Counted from the first letter of the stretch, positions 1-6,567 are shown. The stretch: DNA of 9,235 nucleotides from Acidimicrobiaceae bacterium (GCA_003157945.1 PMFY01000312.1:1-9235), one strand, 5' to 3'. Notes: generated by a model from the sequence alone, not told the origin. Translations and numbers: made by a program.

Positions 1-1
1 G

Positions 2-910
2 CCGCTGTTCCACGTGTTCGGCTTGTCCAGCATCCTGGACATCTGCGTGCGGTTCGGCTGCACCATGTCGCTGATCCCGAGGTTCACCCCCGGCGTGGTG
101 CTGACCGCGATCCAGCGCGACCGGGCCACGATCTTCGAGGGCGTGCCCACCATGTTCGCCGACTTGCTGTCCCAGCCGGACCTGGACAGCTACGACCTGT
201 CCTCGCTGCGGATCGCCATCTCCGGCGGGGCCTCGATCCCGGCGCCGATCCTCGACGCGTTCGAGGAGCGTTTCGGGCTGATCATCCTGGAGGGCTACGG
301 GATGACCGAGACCGCGTCCACGGTCACCTTTAACCCCAGTGCGGCCGACCGCCGCGCCTACAGCGTCGGCAAGCCCATCTGGGGAACGCAGACGCAGGTC
401 TGGGGCATCGATGGCCGGCCGCTGCCGGCCGGGCCTGAGCATGTCGGCGAGATCGTCACCCGCGGGCTGCACGTGATGAAGGGATACCTGCACCAACCCG
501 AGGCCACCGCCAGCGTCTTCACCGGTGACTGGCTGCACACCGGTGACCTCGGTCACCTCGACGCCGACGGCTACCTCTACATCGTGGGCCGCAAGAAGGA
601 GATGATCGTCCGAGGGGGGATGAACGTCTACGCCGACGACGTGGAGGCGGCCCTGCAGGCCCATCCGGACGTCGTCGAGGCCGCCGTGGCGGGCATCCCC
701 CACGCCGTGCTGGGCGAGGACGTGGCCGCCTGGGTCGTGCTGCGGCCGGGCTCGGGGGCCACCGCCGAGGCGGTCGTCGACTTCGCCCGCCAGACCCTGG
801 CCGACTACAAGGTGCCCCGCCGGGTGGACGTGGTGGTCGAGCTGCCCAGGAACGCCGGGGGGAAGGTGGTCAAGTCCCACCTGACCGCCGGGTCGGACGG
901 TCCGGCGTAG
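2..910 (+). CDS. Acyl-CoA synthetase (AMP-binding, ANL superfamily), 5' end outside the window
   Basis: The protein activates a carboxylic acid with ATP to an acyl-adenylate and then to the CoA thioester, presumably in the cytoplasm. The reading frame is open from base 2 and begins PLFHVFG, a motif typical of the middle of these enzymes, so the gene is cut by the window edge; the GTG at 14 is internal. Visible motifs are GYGMTE (about 293-310), the ATP-binding A5 motif; TGD (539-547), the A7 aspartate; GRKKEMIVRGGMNVY, the hinge and A8 region; and NAGGK with the C-terminal A10 catalytic lysine at 863-865. About 300 of an expected 500-550 residues are present, and the P-loop-like A3 motif lies upstream. 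The substrate cannot be read from the sequence; the motifs resemble medium/long-chain fatty acid or aromatic acid CoA ligases. The next gene follows after 18 bp, suggesting an operon. Confidence 0.95.
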   Translation, partial: PLFHVFGLSSILDICVRFGCTMSLIPRFTPGVVLTAIQRDRATIFEGVPTMFADLLSQPDLDSYDLSSLRIAISGGASIPAPILDAFEERFGLIILEGYGMTETASTVTFNPSAADRRAYSVGKPIWGTQTQVWGIDGRPLPAGPEHVGEIVTRGLHVMKGYLHQPEATASVFTGDWLHTGDLGHLDADGYLYIVGRKKEMIVRGGMNVYADDVEAALQAHPDVVEAAVAGIPHAVLGEDVAAWVVLRPGSGATAEAVVDFARQTLADYKVPRRVDVVVELPRNAGGKVVKSHLTAGSDGPA

Positions 911-928
911 GAGAGAGGAGCCCGCAGC

Positions 929-1420
929 GTGCAGGTACACACCTTCGACTTCGTGGTCGACGGGACGCCCGAGGAGGTCTGGGACGTCATCTGGACGCGG
1001 ACCCGCGCCGGGTTCACGTCGGACACGGTCACCATCGAGATCCTCCACCCGGGTGACGTCGACGGCAACGGACTGGTGCGCCACTGCCACTTTCCCGTTC
1101 CCCGGTACCTGCTGTCCGGGGGGAGGGCCCAGTCCTGGGAGTGGATCACCGAGGCCCGGCGCCCGGTGTCGTGGCGGTACGACGCCGTGGGCAAGCCCCT
1201 GTGGTCGCGGGCCTCGGGCGGTACCCGGCTGGAGGACCTGGGCGGAGGACGGACCCGGGTCCACTTCCGCGAGACCTACGAGGTGTTCAATCCGGTGATG
1301 CGGCTGCTGCTCGAACGCCGGGTGCACCGCTTCATCTCCGAGGGCAACGACAAGCTCATCGAGGCCTCCATCGTGCGGGCGCTGGCGGCGCTGCACGGGA
1401 CGGAGCCCGACCCGACCTGA
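929..1420 (+). CDS. SRPBCC-fold protein (polyketide cyclase/dehydrase-like), 163 aa
   Basis: This small soluble protein looks like a START/Bet v1-type (SRPBCC) domain. It opens with a beta strand followed by a helix (HTFDFVVDGTPEEVWDVIW), has a central series of strands with WxWxxxxR-like text (SWEWITEARRPVSWRYDA), a GGRTRVHFRETYEV strand pair, and ends in a long helix (residues about 125-155). This layout and a length near 160 are standard for the fold, which makes a hydrophobic cavity for lipids, polyketides or aromatic ligands. The GTG start is chosen because GAGAGGAG lies 8-17 bases before it and it follows the upstream stop closely. Pairing with an acyl-CoA synthetase suggests a role in the same lipid or aromatic pathway, but no specific function can be assigned. 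Fold assignment is by pattern and fairly confident; catalytic versus binding role is unknown. Confidence 0.75.
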   Translation: MQVHTFDFVVDGTPEEVWDVIWTRTRAGFTSDTVTIEILHPGDVDGNGLVRHCHFPVPRYLLSGGRAQSWEWITEARRPVSWRYDAVGKPLWSRASGGTRLEDLGGGRTRVHFRETYEVFNPVMRLLLERRVHRFISEGNDKLIEASIVRALAALHGTEPDPT

Positions 1421-1465
1421 GATCAACCGTGCCGGCCGGGGACGGAGCGCCGCGGCGACGGTCCC

Positions 1466-1483
1466 GACCGGTACGCCCCGGTC
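1466..1483. terminator. Possible hairpin between convergent genes
   Basis: GACCGG (1466-1471) pairs with CCGGTC (1478-1483) around a 6-base loop. It sits in the 61-bp gap between the converging SRPBCC and hydrolase genes, and its right arm covers the hydrolase stop codon. There is no T tract, so it would be at best a GC-rich, non-canonical terminator. The adjacent CGCCGCGGCG palindrome and a looser complementarity between 1430-1441 and 1461-1472 may add to the structure. Confidence 0.35.
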
Positions 1484-2939
1484 AGGAGGGGATCGACACC
1501 TGTGCGGCCTGGGCCAGGAGCGGGGCCCGGTCGGCGGAGAGGAGGTACCCGTCGGCGATCGACCGGTCGAGGGCGGTGGTGTAGGCGGCGACGTAACCGG
1601 CCGTCGAGCCGTAGAGCGCGGTCAGCGTCTGTGGACCGAACGGCACGGTGGACCCGAACAGACCGCAGAGCTCGCTGCTGCCCGACGGGGGCGCACCGCT
1701 CAGCGTGGCCACCGGCACGTCCACCGCGGGGGTGCGGACGCCACCCGTCACGTTGCCGTGGGCGTCCAGGGCCAGGGTGGCGGGGTCGGTGGAGGACAGG
1801 CTGAACGGCTGCGGTGACGGTGGCTCCGTGCCGTCGTCCACCCAGTGCTCGAAGGCGACGAACGCGGCCTGGGCCACCTCGTGCTGGGGCCCCGAGTTCA
1901 CCGGGGTGGTGCAGCCGAGGAATCCGGCGCCCACGCCGAGCTCGTAGGCGTCGGCGTGGGACGTCCCCGCCACCTCCCACGTGCGGATCCTCGCGGTGTT
2001 GGGCTGCTGAGCCGCCGCGTACCCGAGCTGGATCAGGTCCGTCTGGGTCTCGAGCATGAACACGGGGACGTCGAGGTCGGTGCGGATGCGCACGTCGCCG
2101 TCGATCGACGAGGTGACGTTCGTGGTGTCGAACGGGGCGGCACCGCCCCCGCGGGAATGGATGAAGATCCCCTGGTACGCGGGGTCGAGGGGCTGGATGG
2201 CATCGGCGTAGGTGGTCAGGTAGAACGCCGACTGGGACTCGCCGACGGCCACCACGTGCTTGGGCCGCAGCCCGCCGAGGACCGACGGGGCCGGGGCCCG
2301 CAGGGCCTGGCCGATCTGGGCGAACATGTCGAGGGAGTACTGGTCACCGGGGTGGTGCAGGCTCCCGTACCGGGCCGGCTCGTCCTGGCGCAGGCCTTTG
2401 CCGGGACCCGACGTGAGGAGCGCCTTGCCGCCGTCCACGGCGATCGCCTGGGTGGACACCCCCACATAGGCGGCGCCCGAGTCCATGAGGGCCGGGTTCA
2501 GGTAGTCCCAGTCGGGCGCGGACTCACCGGCGGAGACGTTCATCCACTCCACCACGACGTTCCCGTCGAACTTCGCCGGGTCGCTCGGACGTCGCACGAT
2601 GACGCGCGTCCGGTAGGGCGCCGAGCCGGCGACGGCGATGGTCCACTTCCCGTCGGAGGGCGTGGACCGGCTGGTGAAGGACGATGCGGTGCCCGAGGCG
2701 AAGTACTCCTGCTCGACGTACCCGTGGGCGGCCAGACCCGTGGGATTGGCCGACACCGGTTCGATGACGTGCCCGGTGTCCGGTGGGGTGCTGAACCGGG
2801 CCGGCGCCCGCCACCCGGTCGTCTCCACCGACGTCGTGGGGGAGGACGTCGCCGCGCCGCCGCAAGCGGCCAGTGTCCCGGCGACGATCAGGAGGACGGC
2901 ACAACTCCGGCTCGCCCTGTGTGCGGTGCGGTGATCCAC
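1482..2939 (-). CDS. Secreted lipoprotein alpha/beta hydrolase (Abhydrolase_10-like), 485 aa
   Basis: The protein is a predicted extracytoplasmic, lipid-anchored serine hydrolase of unknown substrate. The GTG at 2939 is chosen because GGGAG lies six bases upstream (2946-2950) and because it gives a textbook lipoprotein signal: basic n-region (HRASR), hydrophobic core, and lipobox LAAC with Cys26, followed by GG and a Ser/Thr-rich linker. The open frame continues 79 codons upstream, but that text is Arg/Pro-rich and would bury the signal. The body matches the family often annotated 'alpha/beta hydrolase domain-containing protein': VVVEWMNVSAG, ARYGSLHHPGDQYSLDMFAQ, then the nucleophile elbow GESQS with Ser235, an acid candidate Glu297 or Asp301 (LETQTD), and His328 in EVAGTSHAD. 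It stands alone after a 329-bp gap downstream of dps, so it may have its own promoter. Esterase, lactonase or amidase activity are all possible. Confidence 0.88.
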   Translation of the reverse strand: MDHRTAHRASRSCAVLLIVAGTLAACGGAATSSPTTSVETTGWRAPARFSTPPDTGHVIEPVSANPTGLAAHGYVEQEYFASGTASSFTSRSTPSDGKWTIAVAGSAPYRTRVIVRRPSDPAKFDGNVVVEWMNVSAGESAPDWDYLNPALMDSGAAYVGVSTQAIAVDGGKALLTSGPGKGLRQDEPARYGSLHHPGDQYSLDMFAQIGQALRAPAPSVLGGLRPKHVVAVGESQSAFYLTTYADAIQPLDPAYQGIFIHSRGGGAAPFDTTNVTSSIDGDVRIRTDLDVPVFMLETQTDLIQLGYAAAQQPNTARIRTWEVAGTSHADAYELGVGAGFLGCTTPVNSGPQHEVAQAAFVAFEHWVDDGTEPPSPQPFSLSSTDPATLALDAHGNVTGGVRTPAVDVPVATLSGAPPSGSSELCGLFGSTVPFGPQTLTALYGSTAGYVAAYTTALDRSIADGYLLSADRAPLLAQAAQVSIPS

Positions 2940-2945
2940 GATGTG

Positions 2946-2950
2946 CTCCC
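2946..2950 (-). promoter_or_regulatory. Ribosome binding site deciding the hydrolase start
   Basis: On the minus strand GGGAG lies six bases before the GTG codon at 2939. It selects this start over the longer open frame reaching 3176, and the resulting N-terminus is a complete lipoprotein signal peptide. Confidence 0.7.
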
Positions 2951-3234
2951 GGCCTCCCCCGACGGACCCGACGGACACCACGACGTGGCCCGGACCCAGG
3001 GGCAGAGTAGCGCCGCGCCGGGTCCGGGACACCTGAAGGTCCGGTACGGGCCCCTCGCCACGGGTTCCGACGACAGCTCGCACCGTCGTCCTCCACCATC
3101 GAGTCGGACGGGCCTCCGGTGTGTCCGAGCGCCGAGGCGGCCGCACCGTCACCCGGTTGGCCGACGGTCGGCGCACCGGTTGGTGGTGGGTACCCGCTGG
3201 TGACCTGACACGCGCGATCCGTTGAGACGGCGAC

Positions 3235-3257
3235 GGGGCGCGGCCCCCGGGCCCGGG
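3235..3257 (-). terminator. Possible GC hairpin downstream of dps
   Basis: GGGGC-GCG-GCCCC (3235-3247) is an inverted repeat and overlaps the perfect palindrome CCCGGGCCCGGG (3246-3257). Both lie within 35 bases after the dps stop codon on the minus strand. There is no U tract, so termination is inferred only from position and stem strength. Confidence 0.35.
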
Positions 3258-3268
3258 TCCCCGATTCC

Positions 3269-3763
3269 CTACGCGCTCCGGTTCTCCGCGCTGAGCATCC
3301 AGGACTGCTTCTCCAGCTCCACCACGATCCCGTGCAGCAGATCGGAGGTGGACGGGTCCTCCCGGTCGACCTCGTCGTGGACGCGACGGATACCGGCGAC
3401 GACGGTGCGCATGCTGTCGGTGATCAGGTCCACCACCGTGGACGTGCCGAGCTCACCCGCCGGAAGTGGCGTGAGGCCGGCCGTGCCGGCGACCGTGGGT
3501 GCCCGTCCGTCGGCCACCTTGCCCAGGGCCCGCATCCGCTCGGCGATCGTGTCGGCGGCGTCGCGGGCGGCGTCGGTGATCTCGTCGAGCTGGAGGTGCA
3601 GGTCCCGGAAGTTGTGTCCGACGACGTTCCAGTGGGCCTGCTTGGCCTGGAGCTGCAGACCGATGAGGTCGACGAGGACCTGCTGGAGGTCATCGCCGAG
3701 TCCGGCACTCGCGGTGAACCCCTTCCTGTTCGTGGATCGTGGATTGTCGGTAACGGTGGTCAT
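3269..3763 (-). CDS. dps: Dps family ferritin-like DNA-protection protein, 164 aa
   Basis: Dps proteins form 12-subunit shells that oxidise Fe(II), usually with hydrogen peroxide, store the iron and often coat DNA. The signature KQAHWNVVGHNFRDLHLQLDE is present, and the inter-subunit ferroxidase ligands are complete with family spacing: His44, His56 and Asp60, plus Asp71 and Glu75 (DTIAE). Length is typical (about 155-190). The short N-terminal tail contains Lys14, Arg9 and Arg13, so weak DNA binding is possible but not shown. The ATG at 3763 is chosen because AGGAG sits five bases upstream; the frame is open further but that extension is Arg/Pro-rich and antisense-like. It lies 46 bp downstream of the dehydrogenase gene on the same strand, so cotranscription is likely. 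Family assignment is very firm; the use of the symbol dps is generic. Confidence 0.95.
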   Translation of the reverse strand: MTTVTDNPRSTNRKGFTASAGLGDDLQQVLVDLIGLQLQAKQAHWNVVGHNFRDLHLQLDEITDAARDAADTIAERMRALGKVADGRAPTVAGTAGLTPLPAGELGTSTVVDLITDSMRTVVAGIRRVHDEVDREDPSTSDLLHGIVVELEKQSWMLSAENRSA

Positions 3764-3809
3764 CGGTGCTCCTTTCGAGCGGTTGGTCGGGCGGGAAGGG
3801 TTGGGTCCG

Positions 3810-4703
3810 TCACGGCGGGGGCGCCGTCGGCGCGTCCGCGGTGCGAGTGTGCTCGGCGATGGTGGCGGCCACCACGGAGAAGTCCTGGCCGGCGGCTCCG
3901 TCGGCCATCGACGCCTCCATCCACGCACGTGCGGCGGCCGCCGCAGGCAGGTCGACGCCGGCGCCCCGGAGGACCCGGTCCATGAGCACCATGTCCTTCG
4001 TGGCGAGCTCCAACTTGAAATTCGGGGGGTACTCCGACGCCTCGAGATTGGCCCCCTTGGCCCGGACCGTGGGGCCGATGGGCGAGTCGGCCAGCACGTC
4101 CAGCGTCGTCGCCCGGTCGAGGCCGAGCACGTCGGCCAGCACGGTCGCCTCGCCGAGCGTGACCATCGAGGCCACGAGCGTCAGGTTGACGACCAGTTTG
4201 ATGGCCGCACCGGACCCGGTCGGGCCCACGTGGCGGGGCTGTCCGAGCGATGCCAGCAGTGGCTGCACCCGTCGGAAGTCCTGGTCGCTCGCCCCCACGT
4301 AGATCTGCAACCGACCCGCGCCCGCCTCGGGCACGCTGCCGCGGACCGGCGCGTCGACGGCGGTGACTCCCAGGGGGAGGCGGTCCGCGACGGCGCGGAA
4401 CTCACCGGGCCCGATGGTCGACATGTCGATCCAGACCAGCCCCGGTTCCGCCGCGGTGGCGAGGCCCCCGGCCCCGAACAGGACGCCTTCGACCGCGTCG
4501 GGCGTGGCCAGCATGGTGACCACGAACTCGGCTCCACCGACGGCCGCAGCGGGTGTGGCAGCCACCTCGGCGCCGAGCCGGGCCAGGGGCACCGTCCGCT
4601 CGACCGTGCGATTCCACACGGTGACGTCGTTGCCGGCTTCGATCAGCCGCCGCGCCATCTGGGTTCCCATCAATCCGAGGCCCAGGAATCCGATCTTCGA
4701 CAT
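3810..4703 (-). CDS. NAD(P)-dependent beta-hydroxyacid dehydrogenase (3-hydroxyisobutyrate dehydrogenase / GLYR-like), 297 aa
   Basis: This enzyme family interconverts beta-hydroxyacids and semialdehydes, or reduces small aldehydes such as glyoxylate and succinic semialdehyde, in the cytoplasm. The N-terminal Rossmann motif is GLGLMG (residues 8-13). NRT (31-33) after the second strand suggests a preference for NADP(H). The substrate loop DAPVRGSVPEAGAG (117-130) corresponds to the family DAPVSGG segment, with Arg121 in place of the usual Ser. The catalytic lysine is Lys169 in GSGAAIKLVVN, with Asn173, and the cofactor motif FKLELATKD (229-237) is intact. Length is typical (about 290-300). 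The ATG at 4703 follows GGACAGG. The C-terminus carries a short Pro/Ala/Thr tail. It lies 77 bp after the DUF1275 gene and 46 bp before dps. True substrate is unknown: MmsB, tartronate semialdehyde reductase and imine-reductase-like roles are alternatives. Confidence 0.9.
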   Translation of the reverse strand: MSKIGFLGLGLMGTQMARRLIEAGNDVTVWNRTVERTVPLARLGAEVAATPAAAVGGAEFVVTMLATPDAVEGVLFGAGGLATAAEPGLVWIDMSTIGPGEFRAVADRLPLGVTAVDAPVRGSVPEAGAGRLQIYVGASDQDFRRVQPLLASLGQPRHVGPTGSGAAIKLVVNLTLVASMVTLGEATVLADVLGLDRATTLDVLADSPIGPTVRAKGANLEASEYPPNFKLELATKDMVLMDRVLRGAGVDLPAAAAARAWMEASMADGAAGQDFSVVAATIAEHTRTADAPTAPPP

Positions 4704-4770
4704 CGCCTGTCCATCTCTCTCGTCGGGTCGGGACGATCCGGGTGGACCGCCCTCCGTTCCTTCTGCTTCG

Positions 4771-4793
4771 CCACACCGGGTCAGGAGGTGTGG
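4771..4793. repeat. Perfect 7-bp inverted repeat across the DUF1275 stop codon
   Basis: CCACACC (4771-4777) and GGTGTGG (4787-4793) are exact complements around a 9-base loop that contains the stop codon at 4781-4783. On the minus-strand transcript this forms a hairpin directly at the end of the DUF1275 gene and about 70 bases before the dehydrogenase start. It could act as a partial terminator or an RNA-processing/stability element. There is no poly-U tract. Confidence 0.45.
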
Positions 4794-5524
4794 GGCTCCG
4801 TGTGGGACATCCGGACGGCGAGGACCGACACGGCGAGCAACGCTCCTGTCGCGACGCCCAGGGCCACCCACGCCTGTCCGTGCGTCACGAGTGCGGCCCC
4901 GACCACGGCACCACCGAACATGGCGACCACCGAGGCCGCCCGGCGCCCACGCGGGCGGCTCCGGGGGTCCGCGGCGAAGCCCGTGAGGGCCATGGTCAAC
5001 ACCGTCGTCGTGAGGTCGGGGACCGCGAGGTGGCGGGCCACGGCATTCTGGACTCCCATGGCCAGTGCCAGGAGGCCGGCCACGGCCGACGTGGTGGCGA
5101 GGGGCGCGGGCAGCCCGACGACCCCCACGACGACCAACGCCGCCGCCACCAGGACGGTCTCCACGAAGGCGGCGGTGGCGAGCAGGTGGGCCGCCGCGGC
5201 ACCTCGTCGTGCGAGGTGACCTCCGACCACCGCACCGACCATGAAGCCGACCAGCGCCACCAGCGAGGCGACCAGGGAGAACCCGGGAGCCCTGGCCACG
5301 GCGAACCCGAGGAACACGACGTTGCCGGTCATGTTGGCCACGAACACACGCCCGAGACGGAGGATGCTGACGGCGTCGACCAGGCCCGTGACCACGGTCA
5401 TGCCCACCAGCAGTGCCGGTAGGGCCCCGAACTCGGGATCGTCGACGAACGAGTGCAGGATGCCCGGGGCCGCCGTGGCCCCGGTGGTCCGACTGGCGTG
5501 TTCCGGAGAAGTGGTGATGGTCAT
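4781..5524 (-). CDS. DUF1275 (YoaK-type) integral membrane protein, 247 aa
   Basis: This is a multi-pass inner-membrane protein of the DUF1275/YoaK family, whose function is not established. Family landmarks are clear: VTGLVDAVSILRLGRVFVANMTGNVVFLGFA (about 45-75), GFMVGAVVGGHLARR (93-107), and the second-half MGVQNAVARHLAVPDLTTTVLTMALTG (156-182), an internal echo of the first. Hydrophobic segments fall at about 35-56, 63-79, 84-104, 111-137, 145-163, 197-213 and 216-237, giving six or seven helices. The ATG at 5524 is preceded by GAGGGA and leaves a roughly 30-residue polar N-terminus. It is the first gene of a possible minus-strand operon with a dehydrogenase and dps, and is divergent from a LysR regulator 97 bp away, which probably controls it. 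Family call is firm; transported substrate, if any, is unknown. Confidence 0.92.
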   Translation of the reverse strand: MTITTSPEHASRTTGATAAPGILHSFVDDPEFGALPALLVGMTVVTGLVDAVSILRLGRVFVANMTGNVVFLGFAVARAPGFSLVASLVALVGFMVGAVVGGHLARRGAAAAHLLATAAFVETVLVAAALVVVGVVGLPAPLATTSAVAGLLALAMGVQNAVARHLAVPDLTTTVLTMALTGFAADPRSRPRGRRAASVVAMFGGAVVGAALVTHGQAWVALGVATGALLAVSVLAVRMSHTEPHTS

Positions 5525-5569
5525 GGTTCCCTCGTTCCGCTCGATCTCCCTTCATCGTCCGCCCGACTG

Positions 5570-5584
5570 ATTGAGAAGTCCAAT
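5570..5584. promoter_or_regulatory. Candidate LysR box (ATTG-N7-CAAT)
   Basis: ATTGAGAAGTCCAAT is an interrupted palindrome that fits the T-N11-A pattern (T5571, A5583) used by LysR regulators. It lies in the 97-bp divergent gap between the DUF1275 gene and the LysR gene, and is unusually AT-rich for this window. Its left half ATTGAGAAGT recurs as ATTGAGCGGT at 5601, exactly 31 bp away, about three helical turns. Binding is inferred from position and symmetry. Confidence 0.55.
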
Positions 5585-5597
5585 AGAAGTAAGTGAT

Positions 5598-5616
5598 CAG
5601 ATTGAGCGGTAATCTG
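5598..5616. promoter_or_regulatory. Second candidate LysR operator (CAGATT-N7-AATCTG)
   Basis: CAGATTGAGCGGTAATCTG has perfect 6-bp arms and ends five bases before the LysR start codon at 5622. Both flanks carry GATC (5595-5598 and 5617-5620), offset by one base. Its position over the LysR translation start suits autorepression. It also contains the second copy of the ATTGAGNNGT half-site. Confidence 0.5.
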
Positions 5617-5621
5617 GATCA

Positions 5622-6500
5622 ATGGAGCTTCGTCAGCTCGAGGCGTTCGTGGCCGTGGCGGAGGAACGGAACTTCACCCGGGCCGCCGCCCGACTGCACG
5701 TCGCCCAGTCGGGACTCTCGGCGACGATCCGGACGTTGGAGCGGGAGCTGCACGCCCCGTTGTTCGTCCGGACGACCCGAACCGTCAGGTTGACGCCGGC
5801 GGGCCTGGCCCTCCTCGGCGACGCACGACGGACGCTCCAGTCGGCCCGCACGGCCGTGGAGGCCGTCGCCGCCGTCGAAGGCCTGCGGCAGGGCAGCTTG
5901 ACGCTCGGCATCATGCAGAGCAGTTCGCTGTTCGACCTGCCGAGCATCCTCCGGCGCTTCCGGGACGCCTACCCGGGCGTCGAGCTGCGGCTCAGTCAGC
6001 TGACGTCGGCCGACGCCGTCCGACTCCTCCGGGACCACGACCTCGACGTGATCTTCACCACGGGGTCCGACCGGACGCCGCCGGACCTCGTGTCGATCCC
6101 CATGGTCGAGTCCCCGCTGATGGTGGTGTGCGCGGACGATTCGGTCCTGGCCGATCGAACCGTCGCGGACCTGTCCATGGTGGCGGCCCAACCACACATC
6201 GGGTTCCCGGTCGGTTGGGGTATCCGGGCGCTGGCCGATCGGGCCATGCACGCCCGGGGCCTGGAGCCGAACTACGTCTTCGAGATCAACGACACGTCCA
6301 CCGTGCTCGAACTCGTCGAGGCGGGATTCGGCGTGGCGCTCGTGCCCGAGATCATCGCCAACCTCAAGGGCGGACTGCGACGGATCCCCCTCAGGGGACG
6401 CCGATGGAACTGGACGATCGTGGCGGAGGCACTCGGCCCCGCTCCGCCGAATCCGGCCGCTCGGGCCCTGTGGCGGATGCTGGGGGACGCCGCCGGGTGA
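5622..6500 (+). CDS. LysR-type transcriptional regulator, 292 aa
   Basis: LysR proteins are tetrameric DNA-binding regulators that respond to a small co-inducer. The N-terminal winged helix-turn-helix is unmistakable at residues 1-61 (MELRQLEAFVAVAEERNFTRAAARLHVAQSGLSATIRTLERELHAPLFVRTTRTVRLTPAG written in family order: recognition helix QSGLSATIRTLE at 29-40). A linker helix follows at about 62-88, and the periplasmic-binding-protein-like effector domain at about 92-290 includes GSLTLGIMQSSS, DLDVIFTTG and the VEAGFGVALVPE hinge segment. Length is typical. The ATG at 5622 starts exactly at the conserved MELRQL; no strong Shine-Dalgarno precedes it, only AGCGG at a distance, so translation may be weak or use a leaderless or short-leader message. 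It is transcribed away from the DUF1275 gene, the classic arrangement for a LysR target. The effector is not predictable. Confidence 0.95.
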   Translation: MELRQLEAFVAVAEERNFTRAAARLHVAQSGLSATIRTLERELHAPLFVRTTRTVRLTPAGLALLGDARRTLQSARTAVEAVAAVEGLRQGSLTLGIMQSSSLFDLPSILRRFRDAYPGVELRLSQLTSADAVRLLRDHDLDVIFTTGSDRTPPDLVSIPMVESPLMVVCADDSVLADRTVADLSMVAAQPHIGFPVGWGIRALADRAMHARGLEPNYVFEINDTSTVLELVEAGFGVALVPEIIANLKGGLRRIPLRGRRWNWTIVAEALGPAPPNPAARALWRMLGDAAG

Positions 6501-6519
6501 CACGGAGTCTTCCCCTGGG

Positions 6520-6543
6520 CGGCGCACGGGTACCCGTGCGCCG
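6520..6543. terminator. Perfect 24-bp palindrome between convergent genes, probable bidirectional terminator
   Basis: Bases 6520-6543 are an exact palindrome with 12-bp arms centred on GGGTACCC. It is the only striking element in the 67-bp gap between the LysR stop (6500) and the TetR stop (6568), so a bidirectional terminator is the natural reading. As RNA it would fold into a GC-rich hairpin with a four-base loop. No T tract follows on either side, so efficiency as an intrinsic terminator is unproven; a protein-binding site is the alternative. Confidence 0.6.
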
Positions 6544-6567
6544 GCCGTGAGCGAGCGCCGGCGGTGC

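Larger units (their letters stand above)
2940..3268. other. Gene-free stretch between dps and the hydrolase
   Basis: These 329 bases hold no reading frame that I can support; frames open on both strands here are Arg/Pro/Gly-rich composition artefacts. The dps-proximal end (3235-3257) is hairpin-forming. A spaced inverted repeat TCGGAC-N13-GTCCGA lies at 3104-3128, and near-repeats ACCCGGTTGG and CACCGGTTGG lie at about 3150-3183. The hydrolase promoter should be in this stretch, but I see no convincing -35/-10 pair in such GC-rich sequence. Confidence 0.6.

Noticed and set aside
3104..3128. TCGGAC-N13-GTCCGA inverted repeat as an operator for the hydrolase
   Set aside because: The arms are only six bases, GTCCGA-type words are frequent throughout this window, and the distance to the start is about 165 bases. 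There is too little to call it a site.
2940..3176. N-terminal extension of the hydrolase by 79 codons
   Set aside because: It would bury an intact lipoprotein signal sequence, and a well-spaced GGGAG precedes the GTG at 2939.
1845..3203. A 452-codon plus-strand frame antisense to the hydrolase
   Set aside because: It is Gly/Arg/Val-rich with no recognisable motif, and the opposite strand carries a hydrolase with full signal peptide and catalytic residues.
3222..5219. A 665-codon open frame on the plus strand running antisense to Dps, the dehydrogenase and DUF1275
   Set aside because: Its translation is Arg/Ser/Thr/Ala/Pro-rich without domain pattern, it spans three well-supported genes and their gaps, and it has no good ribosome site. 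Long spurious antisense frames are expected at this G+C content.
5619..6527. A 302-codon minus-strand frame opposite LysR
   Set aside because: It is an exact shadow of a clear LysR gene; the translation is low-complexity in Arg, Gly, Asp and Glu with no family pattern.
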